NCBI GenBank assembly: GCA_036268995.1
Contig: DATATB010000036.1
Location: 1 to 64,000 of the forward strand
Reading direction: 5' to 3'
DNA length: 64,000 nucleotides
From: DATATB01 sp036268995
GTDB taxonomy: Bacteria > Planctomycetota > Planctomycetia > Pirellulales > PNKZ01
The translations under genes and the position numbers were made by a program. Below the pieces are notes generated by a model, which was not told the DNA's origin, did no database searches, and saw only the letters and a list, made by a program, of their open reading frames with translations. Shown here piece after piece: positions 53,148 to 61,358 of the stretch (its first letter is position 1; every line of letters begins with the position of its first letter).

Positions 53148-53169
53148 CCCACGGACCGCAGTCCGTGGG
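53148..53169. repeat. Palindrome CCCACGGACYGCRGTCCGTGGG
   Basis: CCCACGGACCGCAGTCCGTGGG is a near-perfect palindrome in the gap between glgP and the acyl-CoA dehydrogenase-like gene. A close partner occurs at 41172-41191 (CCCACGGACTGCGGTCCGTG). Confidence 0.7.
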
Positions 53170-53198
53170 CTTAATAGAGTCCCCTGTGTCAATTGAAC

Positions 53199-54281
53199 AT
53201 GACCGCACCTGTACAAATCCAGTCGCCCGATGATCCGCTGCTCGATGCGCTGTGCGACGAGCTTCGCCAGCGCGGTAAGCAGCTCGATCTCGACGGCCAT
53301 TGGCCGGCCGAGCAACTGCGGCTCTGCGGTGAGTATGGCGTATTTCGTTGGTTCTTGCCTCGCCATTTGGGGGGGCTTCAATGGACCGACGAACAACTCG
53401 TCCGCGGCTATCTGCGGTTGAGTGCGGCGTGCCTGACGACCACCTTCACCATCACGCAGCGCGTGGGCGCTTGCCGCTGGCTGGTGGATACCGAGAACAC
53501 GGCGGCGCAAGAGAAGTGGGTGCCGCCTTTGGCTGCCGGCGACATTTATGCCACGGTCGGCATTTCACACCTCACCACCAGCCGCCGGCATCTGGCCGAG
53601 CCGGTGCTCAAGGCTCGTGAGCAGCCGGGCGGTTTTGTGCTCGATGGCTACAGCCCTTGGGTCACCGGCGGCTCGCACGCCGACATGATCGTGGTCGGCG
53701 CCACGCTGCCAGACGGCCGGCAACTGCTGCTGGCCGCGCCCACCGACACGCCGGGCGTCGAAGCCGGCGAACCGCTGCCGCTGGTGGCCCTGTCGGCCAG
53801 CCATACCGGGCCGGTCGAATTCCACAGCGCTTTTCTAAAGACCGAAAACCTGCTGATGGGGCCGGCCGAAAACGTCATGTCCCTCCGATCCGGCTCGGGC
53901 GCCGGCGGACTGCAAACCTCGACGTTGGCCGTGGGCCTGGCATCGGCCGCGCTCGAGTTGCTCGACACTGAAGCCGAGCGCCGGGCCGATCTGTTGCCCG
54001 CGGCCGCCGGCTTGCGGCAAGAGCATGCGCGGCTCGAGCACGACTTGCTGGCGACTGCCGCGGGAGATCAAATCTGCTCCAGCGAGGAACTACGCACCCG
54101 GGCCAACAGCCTGGTGCTGCGCGCCACGCAGGCCGCGCTGGCAGCCGCCAAGGGCAGCGGCTACATCCGCGGGCATCCGGCCGGCCGCTGGTGCAAAGAA
54201 GCGATGTTCTTTCTGGTCTGGAGCTGCCCTCAGCCGGTGGTCGCCGCCGCATTGTGCGAATTGGCAGGTTTGTCCGATTAA
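53199..54281 (+). CDS. Acyl-CoA dehydrogenase-like flavoprotein
   Basis: A 360-residue protein of the acyl-CoA dehydrogenase fold. ATG 53199 starts MTAPVQIQSP. The N-terminal helical domain contains 'FRWFLPRHLGGLQWTDEQLV'; the FAD-binding middle domain has 'GDIYATVGISHLTTSRRH' and 'FVLDGYSPWVTGGSHADMIV'. The C-terminal helical domain is shorter than usual and I do not see a standard catalytic Glu. It may oxidise a non-canonical substrate or bind FAD without that chemistry. The next gene starts 19 bp later on the same strand, so co-transcription is likely. Confidence 0.82.
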   Translation: MTAPVQIQSPDDPLLDALCDELRQRGKQLDLDGHWPAEQLRLCGEYGVFRWFLPRHLGGLQWTDEQLVRGYLRLSAACLTTTFTITQRVGACRWLVDTENTAAQEKWVPPLAAGDIYATVGISHLTTSRRHLAEPVLKAREQPGGFVLDGYSPWVTGGSHADMIVVGATLPDGRQLLLAAPTDTPGVEAGEPLPLVALSASHTGPVEFHSAFLKTENLLMGPAENVMSLRSGSGAGGLQTSTLAVGLASAALELLDTEAERRADLLPAAAGLRQEHARLEHDLLATAAGDQICSSEELRTRANSLVLRATQAALAAAKGSGYIRGHPAGRWCKEAMFFLVWSCPQPVVAAALCELAGLSD

Positions 54282-54300
54282 CACTCGCCAGGAGACCTGC

Positions 54301-55281
54301 ATGCGTTGTTTTAAATTCGTGGCCGTCGGCATCATCATCTGTGGGCTGGCGAGCACGACGTCGGCAGAGCCTGCCGCACTGGAAGGCGTGCACCGCGTCG
54401 TCTTCTTGGGCGACAGCATTACGTACGATGGCCGCTATATCGAATACCTCGCTGCGTATCTGCGGCTGACCTATCCCAGGTTCGATTGCCAACTGCTCGA
54501 CTTGGGACTGCCCAGCGAAACGTGCTCGGGCTTGTCGGAGCCGGGCCACGCCGGCGGCAAGTTCCCCCGGCCCGACGTCCACGAGCGGCTGGAGCGTGTG
54601 CTGGCGAAAACCAAACCCGACCTGGTCGTCGCCTGCTACGGCATGAATTGCGGCATGTACTATCCGTTCAGCCAAGAGCGGCTGGCGCGTTATCAACAGG
54701 GACTCGAGCGTTTGCGGCAGGCGGCGGCAGCGCATCATGCCCGGGTGCTGCATGTCACGCCGCCGACATTCGACCCGGTGCCGATCAAAGACCGCACGCT
54801 GCCCGCCGGCTTGAGCGAATATCCCAAGCCGTTCGCCGGCTACAACGACGTGCTCGACCGCTACAGCCAATGGCTAGTTGGGCAGCGTTCGAAAGGCTGG
54901 GACGTGGTTGACGTGCACACGCCGATGAACCGGCTGCTGGCCGCCGGCCGAGCCACCGATCCTCAGTTCAAGCTGGCCAACGATGGCGTGCATATTGGCG
55001 CCGCCGGCCATCTTCTCATGGCGCAGGAAATCCTGCGGCATTGGGGCGAGCCGGCCGCCAGGCTGCAAGCAACTTCGGTCGAAGCCTGGTTTGCGGCCAT
55101 GCCACACGGGGCCGAGGTACTGAAACTTGTGGGCCAGCAGCAACGGCTCTTGAAAGACGCGTGGCTATCGGCCACCGGGCACCAGCGCCCCGGCATGCGG
55201 CGAGGCCTGCCGCTGGAAGAAGTCCAGCAGCAGGCCGGCAAGATCGATCAGCAAATTCGCGGGCTGCTCAAAAGCCCGTAG
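54301..55281 (+). CDS. Secreted SGNH/GDSL hydrolase
   Basis: A 326-residue SGNH esterase. ATG 54301 has AGGAGA seven bases upstream and gives a signal peptide ending 'STTSA-EPA'. The nucleophile is in 'VVFLGDSITYDGRYIEYL', block III Asn in 'VVACYGMNCGMYYPF' (GMN in place of GxN), and the catalytic Asp/His in 'LANDGVHIGAAGHLLMAQEI'. 'FARPDVHERLERVLAKTKPD' and the 100-residue C-terminal helix region fit a planctomycetal group of periplasmic esterases. Probably a carbohydrate esterase; substrate unknown. A mapped distinct gene from the acetylesterase-like protein at 2248. Confidence 0.87.
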   Translation: MRCFKFVAVGIIICGLASTTSAEPAALEGVHRVVFLGDSITYDGRYIEYLAAYLRLTYPRFDCQLLDLGLPSETCSGLSEPGHAGGKFPRPDVHERLERVLAKTKPDLVVACYGMNCGMYYPFSQERLARYQQGLERLRQAAAAHHARVLHVTPPTFDPVPIKDRTLPAGLSEYPKPFAGYNDVLDRYSQWLVGQRSKGWDVVDVHTPMNRLLAAGRATDPQFKLANDGVHIGAAGHLLMAQEILRHWGEPAARLQATSVEAWFAAMPHGAEVLKLVGQQQRLLKDAWLSATGHQRPGMRRGLPLEEVQQQAGKIDQQIRGLLKSP

Positions 55282-55495
55282 CGGAAACTGTGAGGCTTCC
55301 CGGCCAAGCTGCGCCGGGCGCCGGCGTACCATCGTAGACATCCCGCTCCGCCGGGATGAACGGACATCACGATCGACCAGCCCAGCGCAAGCCGAGTTGC
55401 GGGCCGGCGCGCCCGCAGCGGAAGGCGTCTCGACGGCGACGACTACGGTGGCGCTTCGGAATCCTCACGGATTCCGCTACGACGTCAGCGCGGGA

Positions 55496-56125
55496 TCAGA
55501 GCGCGTGCCAAACCTTGAGTGCGGCCAGGCCGGCTAGCGCGGTGGCCAGCGATTTGTACTCGCGGTTGAAAAGCCAGCGGGCGATCGTCCAATTGGCAAA
55601 CATGCTACTCGTCAGCCGACGGGGAAAGAATCGCGGTGTGGCTTGCGCGTACGCTTGCCATCGCTGGCCAAAGTTCTTCGACAGGATGCGCTCTTCGTCT
55701 CGCACCTTGATCGCGTAGATGGCGACAAACGGGCCAAGGATGAAAAAGATGTTTTCCGGATCGTCGATCAACTGGCAGAAGCCGACCATCATCACAAACG
55801 ACCCGACATACAGCGGATTCCGAACAAGCGCGTAAACGCCGGTCGTAGTGAGCTGGAATCGTTTGACCAAGGTGCCGGCCGCCCATGACCGCAGTAACAG
55901 CCCGGCGAGCACCAGTGAAACGCCCAGCACCGAATGCCAATCGTGCCAATCGGCGACGTCGTGCGGCTTGATTCCGACCAGTATGTCTTCCAGCAGCAAC
56001 AATAGAAACACGACCACCGAAACCGAGATCCGGCGGCCGATCAGGAAGCGGAGCACGCGACGCGCCAGCGCCTCTTCGTGGGCGGGCATCGAACGCGTAG
56101 AGACAGCAGCGGTGGGCGACGACAT
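55496..56125 (-). CDS. Isoprenylcysteine carboxyl methyltransferase (ICMT)/PEMT family membrane protein
   Basis: A 209-residue integral membrane protein with about four to five hydrophobic spans ('ISVSVVVFLLLLLEDILVG', 'VLGVSLVLAGLLLRSW', 'NPLYVGSFVMMVGFC', 'FFILGPFVAIYAI'). The SAM-binding C-terminus is the ICMT/PEMT consensus: 'LTTTGVYALVRNPLYVGSFV' and 'DEERILSKNFGQRWQAYAQA' then 'TPRFFP'. Bacterial members methylate isoprenoid or phospholipid head groups or unknown membrane substrates. Upstream neighbour on the same strand is the fatty-acid desaturase, so a membrane-lipid role is plausible. Confidence 0.88.
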   Translation of the reverse strand: MSSPTAAVSTRSMPAHEEALARRVLRFLIGRRISVSVVVFLLLLLEDILVGIKPHDVADWHDWHSVLGVSLVLAGLLLRSWAAGTLVKRFQLTTTGVYALVRNPLYVGSFVMMVGFCQLIDDPENIFFILGPFVAIYAIKVRDEERILSKNFGQRWQAYAQATPRFFPRRLTSSMFANWTIARWLFNREYKSLATALAGLAALKVWHAL

Positions 56126-56302
56126 GCGGTGAGACTCGACCGGGAGTTTTGATTTCGCGGCCGCATCTTTTAGCCGACAGGCCCGCGACGGGTCAATCCC
56201 GCTCGGCTAGCACGCTCAAATAGGCGTGAGATCGTCACTGCGCGCCGGTAACCACTGCCGGCGAAGAGAATGCGCCGGATGCATCGAAGCGCGAACAGCG
56301 CG

Positions 56303-57268
56303 TTAGCCGGGCTCGTAATTAACAGCCCGGCCGACGCGCGGCGGCAGCACGTTCCAGGCCAGGCCCACGCGGCGGAGGATGTCGATCGTGATGTACGTCA
56401 CGTCAAATTCCCACCACTTGTGGCCGTGCCGGGCACTGCTGGGATCGGCGTGATGGTTGTTGTGCCAACCTTCGCCGTTGGACACGAAGCCGACGAACCA
56501 GTTATTGCGGCTGTTTTCGTCGGTTTCGTAGTTCCGATAGCCCCACATGTGCGTCAGCGAATTCACGCTCCAGGTAATGTGCCAGACCAGGACCGTGCGG
56601 ACGAAGACGCCCCAAACGAGGGCGCTAAGACCCATTTGCACGCCGGCGGCCAAGGTGCCCGAGGCGACCAAGCCCACCAGCATGCCCAAGGCATAAAACA
56701 CACCCCATTGGGCCAGGTTAATCCAAACCCAGCCTAAGCGCCGCTCGATGCGGACGTAGAAGCGGTCTTTCACCAGGTCGCGCGCGTAACGATCGTAGAA
56801 CGCGAGTTGGTTCAAACTCGGATTGTCGGCAAACAGCCAACCGCAATGGCTCCAAAAGAAGGTGACCAGCGGACTGTGCGGATCGGGCTGGGTGTCGGAA
56901 TGCTGATGGTGTGCTCGATGGATCGCCACCCAGCGAATCGGCGAATCTTGCAAACAGCAGACGCCAATCACGGCCAGCGAATGCTCGAGCCACAGCGGGC
57001 ATTCGAAGCTGCGATGCGTCAGCAGCCGGTGGTAGCAGGTGTTGATGCCCAGCGTGCCGAACACGTAGATGCCGCATAGTGCCAGCGCCAGGCCAAACCA
57101 GCTAAACAGCCAGGGCACAAACGCGAGCAGGGCTAACACATGGATCGCGGTCACCGACAGCAAGTACACCCACAGAATCTCTCGCCGCGATGTCCGCTCG
57201 GGAAGCGGCAAACGCGACGAAAGTTCGCAGTGGGCGTGATCGGGTGTCGAAGTGGTTGTGGTTGCCAT
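56303..57268 (-). CDS. Acyl-CoA/acyl-lipid delta-9-type fatty acid desaturase
   Basis: A 321-residue membrane di-iron desaturase with the three histidine boxes: 'CYHRLLTHRSFE' (HxxxxH), 'IHRAHHQHSDTQPD' (HxxHH) and 'GEGWHNNHHADPSSARHG' (HxxHH). Four transmembrane segments surround them. It introduces a cis double bond in acyl chains, controlling membrane fluidity, and needs O2 and an electron donor. Length is typical of the bacterial stearoyl-CoA-desaturase-like group. Located just upstream of the ICMT-like methyltransferase on the same strand, about 180 bp apart. Confidence 0.94.
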   Translation of the reverse strand: MATTTTSTPDHAHCELSSRLPLPERTSRREILWVYLLSVTAIHVLALLAFVPWLFSWFGLALALCGIYVFGTLGINTCYHRLLTHRSFECPLWLEHSLAVIGVCCLQDSPIRWVAIHRAHHQHSDTQPDPHSPLVTFFWSHCGWLFADNPSLNQLAFYDRYARDLVKDRFYVRIERRLGWVWINLAQWGVFYALGMLVGLVASGTLAAGVQMGLSALVWGVFVRTVLVWHITWSVNSLTHMWGYRNYETDENSRNNWFVGFVSNGEGWHNNHHADPSSARHGHKWWEFDVTYITIDILRRVGLAWNVLPPRVGRAVNYEPG

Positions 57269-57577
57269 ACGCTTTGGGGGGCCGCCAGGGTGCGGCCGGC
57301 GGCAAAAGTCGGGAATGAGAATGCTATGATTTTAGTCGACCGAAGTCGCGCCGCAATCGATTCTTAGGGACTTTACCGGCAGATCTTCCGGCAGCCGTGA
57401 AATCGTATCCGGCCGCATACTCGCACGCATCTGCCCGGGCGTCCAGACCAGCAGACTGCCGGAGGCGTCGCCCCATTGCGGCCGCTTTGGCCCTGGCCGC
57501 GCGGCGACCAATCGTCGACAAGCCATGCTGACAAATGATTTACGTCAGCCGGGGGGCCGGCCCTGGGTAGCCGCGGA
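57269..57577. other. Intergenic stretch, no supported gene
   Basis: About 309 bp between the desaturase start and the end of the YjbQ-family gene. Short open frames exist on the minus strand but they have no ribosome-binding site or recognisable motif. The left end carries the desaturase promoter region; an AT-rich stretch (ATGAGAATGCTATGATTTTAG, 57315-57335) stands out, but I could not assign -35/-10 boxes. Confidence 0.45.
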
Positions 57578-58000
57578 CTACTCGCCAATGATCTTTACGA
57601 GCACGCGCTTGGGCCGGCGGCCGTCGAATTCGCCGTAAAAAATCTGCTCCCACGGGCCGAAGTCGAGCTTGCCCGCCGTGATGGCCACGACCACTTCGCG
57701 GCCCATCACTTGTCGCTTCATGTGGGCATCGGCGTTATCCTCGCCCGTCCGGTTGTGGGCATAAGTCTGCGGCGAAGCGTCGAAGGGAGCCAGCTTTTCC
57801 AGCCACCGCTTGTAGTCCTCGTGCAAGCCCGGCTCGTCATCGTTGATGAACACCGACGCCGTGATATGCATCGCATTGCACAGCAACAAGCCTTCGCTGA
57901 CCCCGCTCTTGCGCACAATCTCCTGCAGCTTCGGCGTGATGTTCTCAAAACCCATCCGCACCGGCAGATTGAACGTCAGATATTCGGTATGCGATTTCAT
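57578..58000 (-). CDS. YjbQ/UPF0047 family protein (secondary thiamine-phosphate synthase type)
   Basis: A 140-residue protein from ATG 58000 (MKSHTEYLTF); an in-frame start 36 bases upstream has no better signal. Family marks: 'GLLLCNAMHITASVFINDD', 'EPGLHEDYKRWLEKLAP', 'YAHNRTGEDNADAHMKRQVM', 'GREVVVAITAGKLDFGPWEQ' and 'IFYGEFDGRRPKRVLVKIIG'. The family is small, cytoplasmic and trimeric in known structures, with conserved His and Asp residues at a putative active site. Some members can make thiamine phosphate weakly, but the true role is unsettled. Confidence 0.92.
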   Translation of the reverse strand: MKSHTEYLTFNLPVRMGFENITPKLQEIVRKSGVSEGLLLCNAMHITASVFINDDEPGLHEDYKRWLEKLAPFDASPQTYAHNRTGEDNADAHMKRQVMGREVVVAITAGKLDFGPWEQIFYGEFDGRRPKRVLVKIIGE

Positions 58001-58039
58001 GGCAGCATCATTAGCATCATGTCGTCCCCGTCGCATTTG

Positions 58040-58261
58040 CTACGAGGTTGGCTTGCGAGGTTCAGGCCACTCGTCATAACCGCCGTTATACATCTCCAGC
58101 GTGTAGTTTTCGACGAACAAGGCCAGTTACTCATCGGAACCAGGCACCCGGCCAAAGACCTGCTCGAAGGCAGCCAGCGCCATTTCGGGAGTCAGAGTCC
58201 TCCTCAGTTTGCGGAGCGCCTTCGGTTCGCTCCAGCTCCCATCACGCCTTCGCTTCGCCAT
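58040..58261 (-). pseudogene. Small gene interrupted by an in-frame TAA
   Basis: On the minus strand, ATG 58261 with AGGAAA eight bases upstream opens MAKRRRDGSWSEPKALRKLR and ends at TAA after 44 residues (58127). The same frame then continues LALFVENYTLEMYNGGYDEW to a TAG at 58040, and this second part has a normal protein-like composition. Total 74 codons with a single stop between. This suggests a gene of about 73 residues broken by one nonsense change, or a 44-residue gene with a readthrough tail. Function unknown. It lies 39 bp upstream of the YjbQ-family gene. Confidence 0.45.
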
Positions 58262-58518
58262 CGTGCATTTCCTAATGACGCCTGCGCGTGTTCTCGTTGC
58301 AATCGCCCTTGTCCGCAAAAAACTGAGGGTATCTACCCCAGTCAGGCGAAGCAAATCTGACGAGACCGCGCCGTAGCGGGTGCCGCATCCCGTCGGGCGC
58401 GTCGTCCACTGGCCCAGCAGCGCCTTGTGTATCGGGCGGTGGTTGCGTAACCTGATCGGCTTGCATCCAGGCGCCATGCTCTCGGCCGCCAATCGAACTT
58501 ACGGAGGAACTGTTAGCC

Positions 58519-58782
58519 ATGAAAAAGGAAGAAATACTGGCGAAACTGGCGGCCGGCGAAATTGCCGTCGAAGAGGCCTCGAAGCTGCTGGCCGACACCG
58601 AGCCCAAGCGCGGTGCGCTGTACTGCAAAGTCAGCGAGAAGGGCGCGATCAGCGTCTACGGCTTGCAGCGCATGCCGGTCACGCTGTATGTCGAGCAGTG
58701 GACCCGGCTGCTGGATTTCGCCGATCAGCTCAAAGAGTTTATGCGCGACAACGAAAGCAAGCTGAAGCGCAAAGAGACTTAA
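58519..58782 (+). CDS. Small protein with SHOCT-like N-terminus
   Basis: An 87-residue protein starting MKKEEILAKLAAGEIAVEEA then SKLLAD, a short helical hairpin of the 'ILxxLxxGEIxxEEAxxLL' type seen in SHOCT-like and YvlB/LiaX N-termini. The rest ('RGALYCKVSEKGAISVYGLQ' and 'LYVEQWTRLLDFADQLKEFM') is a small mixed domain. GGAGGAAC lies upstream of ATG 58519. This length and sequence pattern occurs commonly in Planctomycetes; role unknown, possibly an oligomer or binding module. Confidence 0.78.
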   Translation: MKKEEILAKLAAGEIAVEEASKLLADTEPKRGALYCKVSEKGAISVYGLQRMPVTLYVEQWTRLLDFADQLKEFMRDNESKLKRKET

Positions 58783-58824
58783 TTGTCCCTCCGACGCCCA
58801 GGATATCGACGTGCCGCGGTCTGC

Positions 58825-59469
58825 CTATTGCCGCAGGTCGCCGAGCAGGCGGCCGAGTTGCTCGTGGACGTCGCCGGTCTGCCGAACGATTAGCGCACTA
58901 CCAGGCGGCCAAAAGCGAATCACGCCCGGTCCGCCGCGAACGTCCCAAGTGTCAGGCGCGATCGTGTCCTGAATCACTTCCAACAGCTCGCGTGAGTGAT
59001 CGGCCGGCGGTTGGGTGGTGGCCGGCGGCTGTCCGGCCCCCTGCGGCGCTTGCTGGGCTAAAACCTGCGGGGGCACGGCCGCCGCGTTGGGCTGCTGCGC
59101 CGCCGGAAGTTGCGCTGCCGTGTGCTCCAATCGCACGGCCCAGGCTTTCAGCCGGGCTCGCACGGCCAATCGCAGCGTCTCGCGCTGGTTTTGGGCCAAG
59201 CTCGTGTCGAGCTCGAGCGTGCGGTACAGCTTTGTCAGCTTCCGCACCGCCGCCGTGTCGGGCTGCGGTTGTTTGCGCGCGGCGATCAAAGCCTCGCGGA
59301 CCGCCGCTCGCAACGCAGTTCCAGCAATGGGCGTACTTGCCGACGCGGCAACAGGCGTACTTGCCGCTGCGGCAGCGGATGGGCCTATCGAGGCCGGCCC
59401 GGGTGGTGATGCGAAGGCCGCAGTGGCCAGCAAGCTCCACGCGCCGAGGGAAATGCCGAGCGTCTTCAT
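58825..59469 (-). CDS. Secreted Ala/Pro-rich protein with C-terminal secretin-like motif
   Basis: A 214-residue protein from ATG 59469, chosen with GAGG upstream and a signal peptide ('LGISLGAWSLLATAAFA'). The middle is Ala/Gln/Pro-rich. The C-terminal 'LLEVIQDTIAPDTWDVRGGP' followed by 'GVIRFWPPGSALIVRQTGDV' and 'HEQLGRLLGDLR' is a short module common in planctomycetal proteins and reminiscent of the N0/secretin short domain ('I...I.P..W...GG.G.I......L.V..T..VH..I..LL..L'). Likely periplasmic; partner unknown. Confidence 0.75.
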   Translation of the reverse strand: MKTLGISLGAWSLLATAAFASPPGPASIGPSAAAAASTPVAASASTPIAGTALRAAVREALIAARKQPQPDTAAVRKLTKLYRTLELDTSLAQNQRETLRLAVRARLKAWAVRLEHTAAQLPAAQQPNAAAVPPQVLAQQAPQGAGQPPATTQPPADHSRELLEVIQDTIAPDTWDVRGGPGVIRFWPPGSALIVRQTGDVHEQLGRLLGDLRQ

Positions 59470-59538
59470 AAGCGGCCTCGCTTCCATCGAGGGGACGGCC
59501 GAAACTGGCTTCGGCCGACAAACCATCCGCGCTTCAAC

Positions 59539-60327
59539 TTAATTCGCCGCGCTCGATCCGCCGGACGGCTGCTGCTTTTTGCCGCCGGTGACGAACGAAC
59601 TGGTGATCGTGACTTGCAGTTTGCCGGTGTTGTCGCTGAGATCCGAGTCGTACATCCGCAGCAACAACCGACCCGTCCGATGTGACGTGAATTCCAATTG
59701 CGCCCCGATGAAAAAGGGCTTGGCGTCCTTCGGGTTGCCGTCGTCGATCATGCCAATCAGAGATCCCAGGTTGAAGTCGCGCAGCTCCTTGGGAATCTCC
59801 ATGCCATCGGCCGAGACATCGTTGGACAAATGGAAATCCCAAAATCCCGTGGCCGTGACGATCACGGGCTTGCCCGCCGCCAGCATCAAGCCTGTGTCTT
59901 GCCAATCCGCGCTGGCCATGACCGTGACGATCTTGCGTTCGGCCGTGGCTTGTTTGTCTTTGGCCTGCTGCAAGTGCTCTTTGCCCTTGGCATAGCTGGG
60001 TACGGCGCGGACGACTTCTTCGTAGCAGGCCCGTGCCTTGTCGAATTGGTTGGTCTTCTCATAATCGGCGCCGAGTTTTTCGGCCGAGACCACGAATTGT
60101 CGGTACAAATCCACCAGCCGAGGGTCGTCGGGCAGTTTCACCTCTTCCTCTTCTTCAGCCTTCTTGCCGTCTTTCTCGGCATCGTCTTTCGACGCGTCGG
60201 TCGCTTGTACATCGGCTGGCTGCTCGCCATCCTTGTTACGACGACCTGTGCGCTGCGCCGACGCGGTCTCGACCAGGCTCATAAAAGCCAGGGCGACGAC
60301 CAGCCAAACCACAATCCGAAATTTCAT
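59539..60327 (-). CDS. Secreted protein with TPR-like segment and PA-IL-lectin-like domain
   Basis: A 262-residue protein from ATG 60327, with GGGAGAGG upstream and a signal peptide ending 'TASA-QRT'. An acidic/basic linker (DASKDDAEKDGKKAEEEEE) precedes a TPR-like helix pair ('LGADYEKTNQFDKARACYEE'). The C-terminal domain matches the PA-IL galactophilic lectin fold by pattern: 'VMASADWQDTGLMLAAGKPV', 'GSLIGMIDDGNP', 'PFFIGAQLEFTSHRTGRLLL' and 'YDSDLSDNTGKLQVTI'. Expected in the periplasm or outside, where it may bind sugar or calcium. Adjacent to another secreted protein of unknown role. Confidence 0.75.
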   Translation of the reverse strand: MKFRIVVWLVVALAFMSLVETASAQRTGRRNKDGEQPADVQATDASKDDAEKDGKKAEEEEEVKLPDDPRLVDLYRQFVVSAEKLGADYEKTNQFDKARACYEEVVRAVPSYAKGKEHLQQAKDKQATAERKIVTVMASADWQDTGLMLAAGKPVIVTATGFWDFHLSNDVSADGMEIPKELRDFNLGSLIGMIDDGNPKDAKPFFIGAQLEFTSHRTGRLLLRMYDSDLSDNTGKLQVTITSSFVTGGKKQQPSGGSSAAN

Positions 60328-60463
60328 TGCCTCTCCCGACTGGCTGCCCAAGCGGCCGAGCAAACGAATAATGAAGACAAGATGAGAATTGATGTTCGAG
60401 CCACACTGAAAAGGCGCGTATCTCTGCTCGATGACATCATTAAACCGAAGAGCCGCCAAGGGT

Positions 60464-60862
60464 TCAAGTTTTTTCGCTGGGCTTTCCGCCCGTGGCATCC
60501 GGCTCGCCGCCGTTGGCGCTGGGGCCTCGGCCGCCGGTATTGAGCCAATCGTCGGTAATCAGCAGATCGTCCAGAATCCGCCCGTTGACGATGGTTTCGT
60601 CGATGATTCGCGGCACGTCGGCCGGTTGCACATGGCCGTACCAAATCCCCTGCGGATAGATGACGACTGTCGGCCCCAGCTCGCACTGGTCGAGACAGCC
60701 GGCCTGGTTGGCCCGCACGCCCACGCCCAGCCGCCGCTTTTTGAGCTCGGCTTTGAAGCAATCTCGCAGGGCCTGCCGGCCGTCGGGATCGCAACAGCCG
60801 CGGCTATGCCCCGGCTCGCGGCGGTTGCAACAAACAAAGATATGGTGCGTAAACGGCGGCAT
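60464..60862 (-). CDS. 2Fe-2S thioredoxin-like ferredoxin domain protein
   Basis: A 132-residue protein from ATG 60862 (AGGA four bases upstream). The fold's cysteines are visible: Cys11/Cys12 in 'HHIFVCCNRREP', Cys23/24, and Cys56 with Cys60 in 'AGCLDQCELGPTVVIYPQGI'. This is the thioredoxin-like [2Fe-2S] ferredoxin pattern with a 'HVQPADVPRIIDETIVNG' end. It should shuttle electrons in the cytoplasm. The Gly/Asp-rich C-terminal tail is not part of the fold. Partner is not encoded nearby. Confidence 0.9.
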   Translation of the reverse strand: MPPFTHHIFVCCNRREPGHSRGCCDPDGRQALRDCFKAELKKRRLGVGVRANQAGCLDQCELGPTVVIYPQGIWYGHVQPADVPRIIDETIVNGRILDDLLITDDWLNTGGRGPSANGGEPDATGGKPSEKT

Positions 60863-61053
60863 GATTCCTAACCGGCGATTCGCCAGGCCGAAAGCCCGGG
60901 GGAGTTCCTGGGTTTTGTTCCCGCCTTGATAACGCCCACGGCTGTTGGCTGTCAACGCACAATGTCGCGCCGTTGATATGCCACGGTTCCTCCGGTCGTT
61001 GCACGAACGGCAATCATTCGGCGCGCAAGCGGGCGTCTCGCGGTCCGGTCTAC

Positions 61054-61269
61054 TTATCGCATGCGATGGTGCGTAAACGCGCGAACGTGCAGGCTGTTTT
61101 CTTCTAGGCCGTAAGTGAAGTAGACGCGAAACTCGTATTTTTCAGCCTGACTTTCGCAGCCAAAGACGAACATCTGCCCAGTCGGTATCAGCGGTGAGTC
61201 CGACCGAACGCTGCTACCAACTGGATCAGCGGAGAGTCGGGCGAGCGAAGCACGAATACAGTCGTGCAA
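61054..61269 (-). pseudogene. Possible RelE/ParE-type toxin remnant
   Basis: A 71-residue frame from TTG 61269 reads 'IRASLARLSADPVGSSVRSD' then 'GQMFVFGCESQAEKYEFRVY' and 'FTYGLEENSLHVRAFTHHRM'. The 'L..DP...G......P.GQM..F.C........V.F.YG..E..L.V......H' pattern resembles the C-terminal two thirds of planctomycetal RelE/ParE-like proteins. A stop lies about 18 residues upstream and there is no good start, so it may be truncated. The gene upstream on the same strand (61359-61763) is not a recognisable antitoxin. Confidence 0.35.
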
Positions 61270-61358
61270 GTCGCCGAAGGCCGGATCCTGGCCAAGGTCG
61301 TTTACTCAGGCACCAAAAAAGATCGTGTGGCCCATTCAAGATGTCGCCAGCGGCCGGC

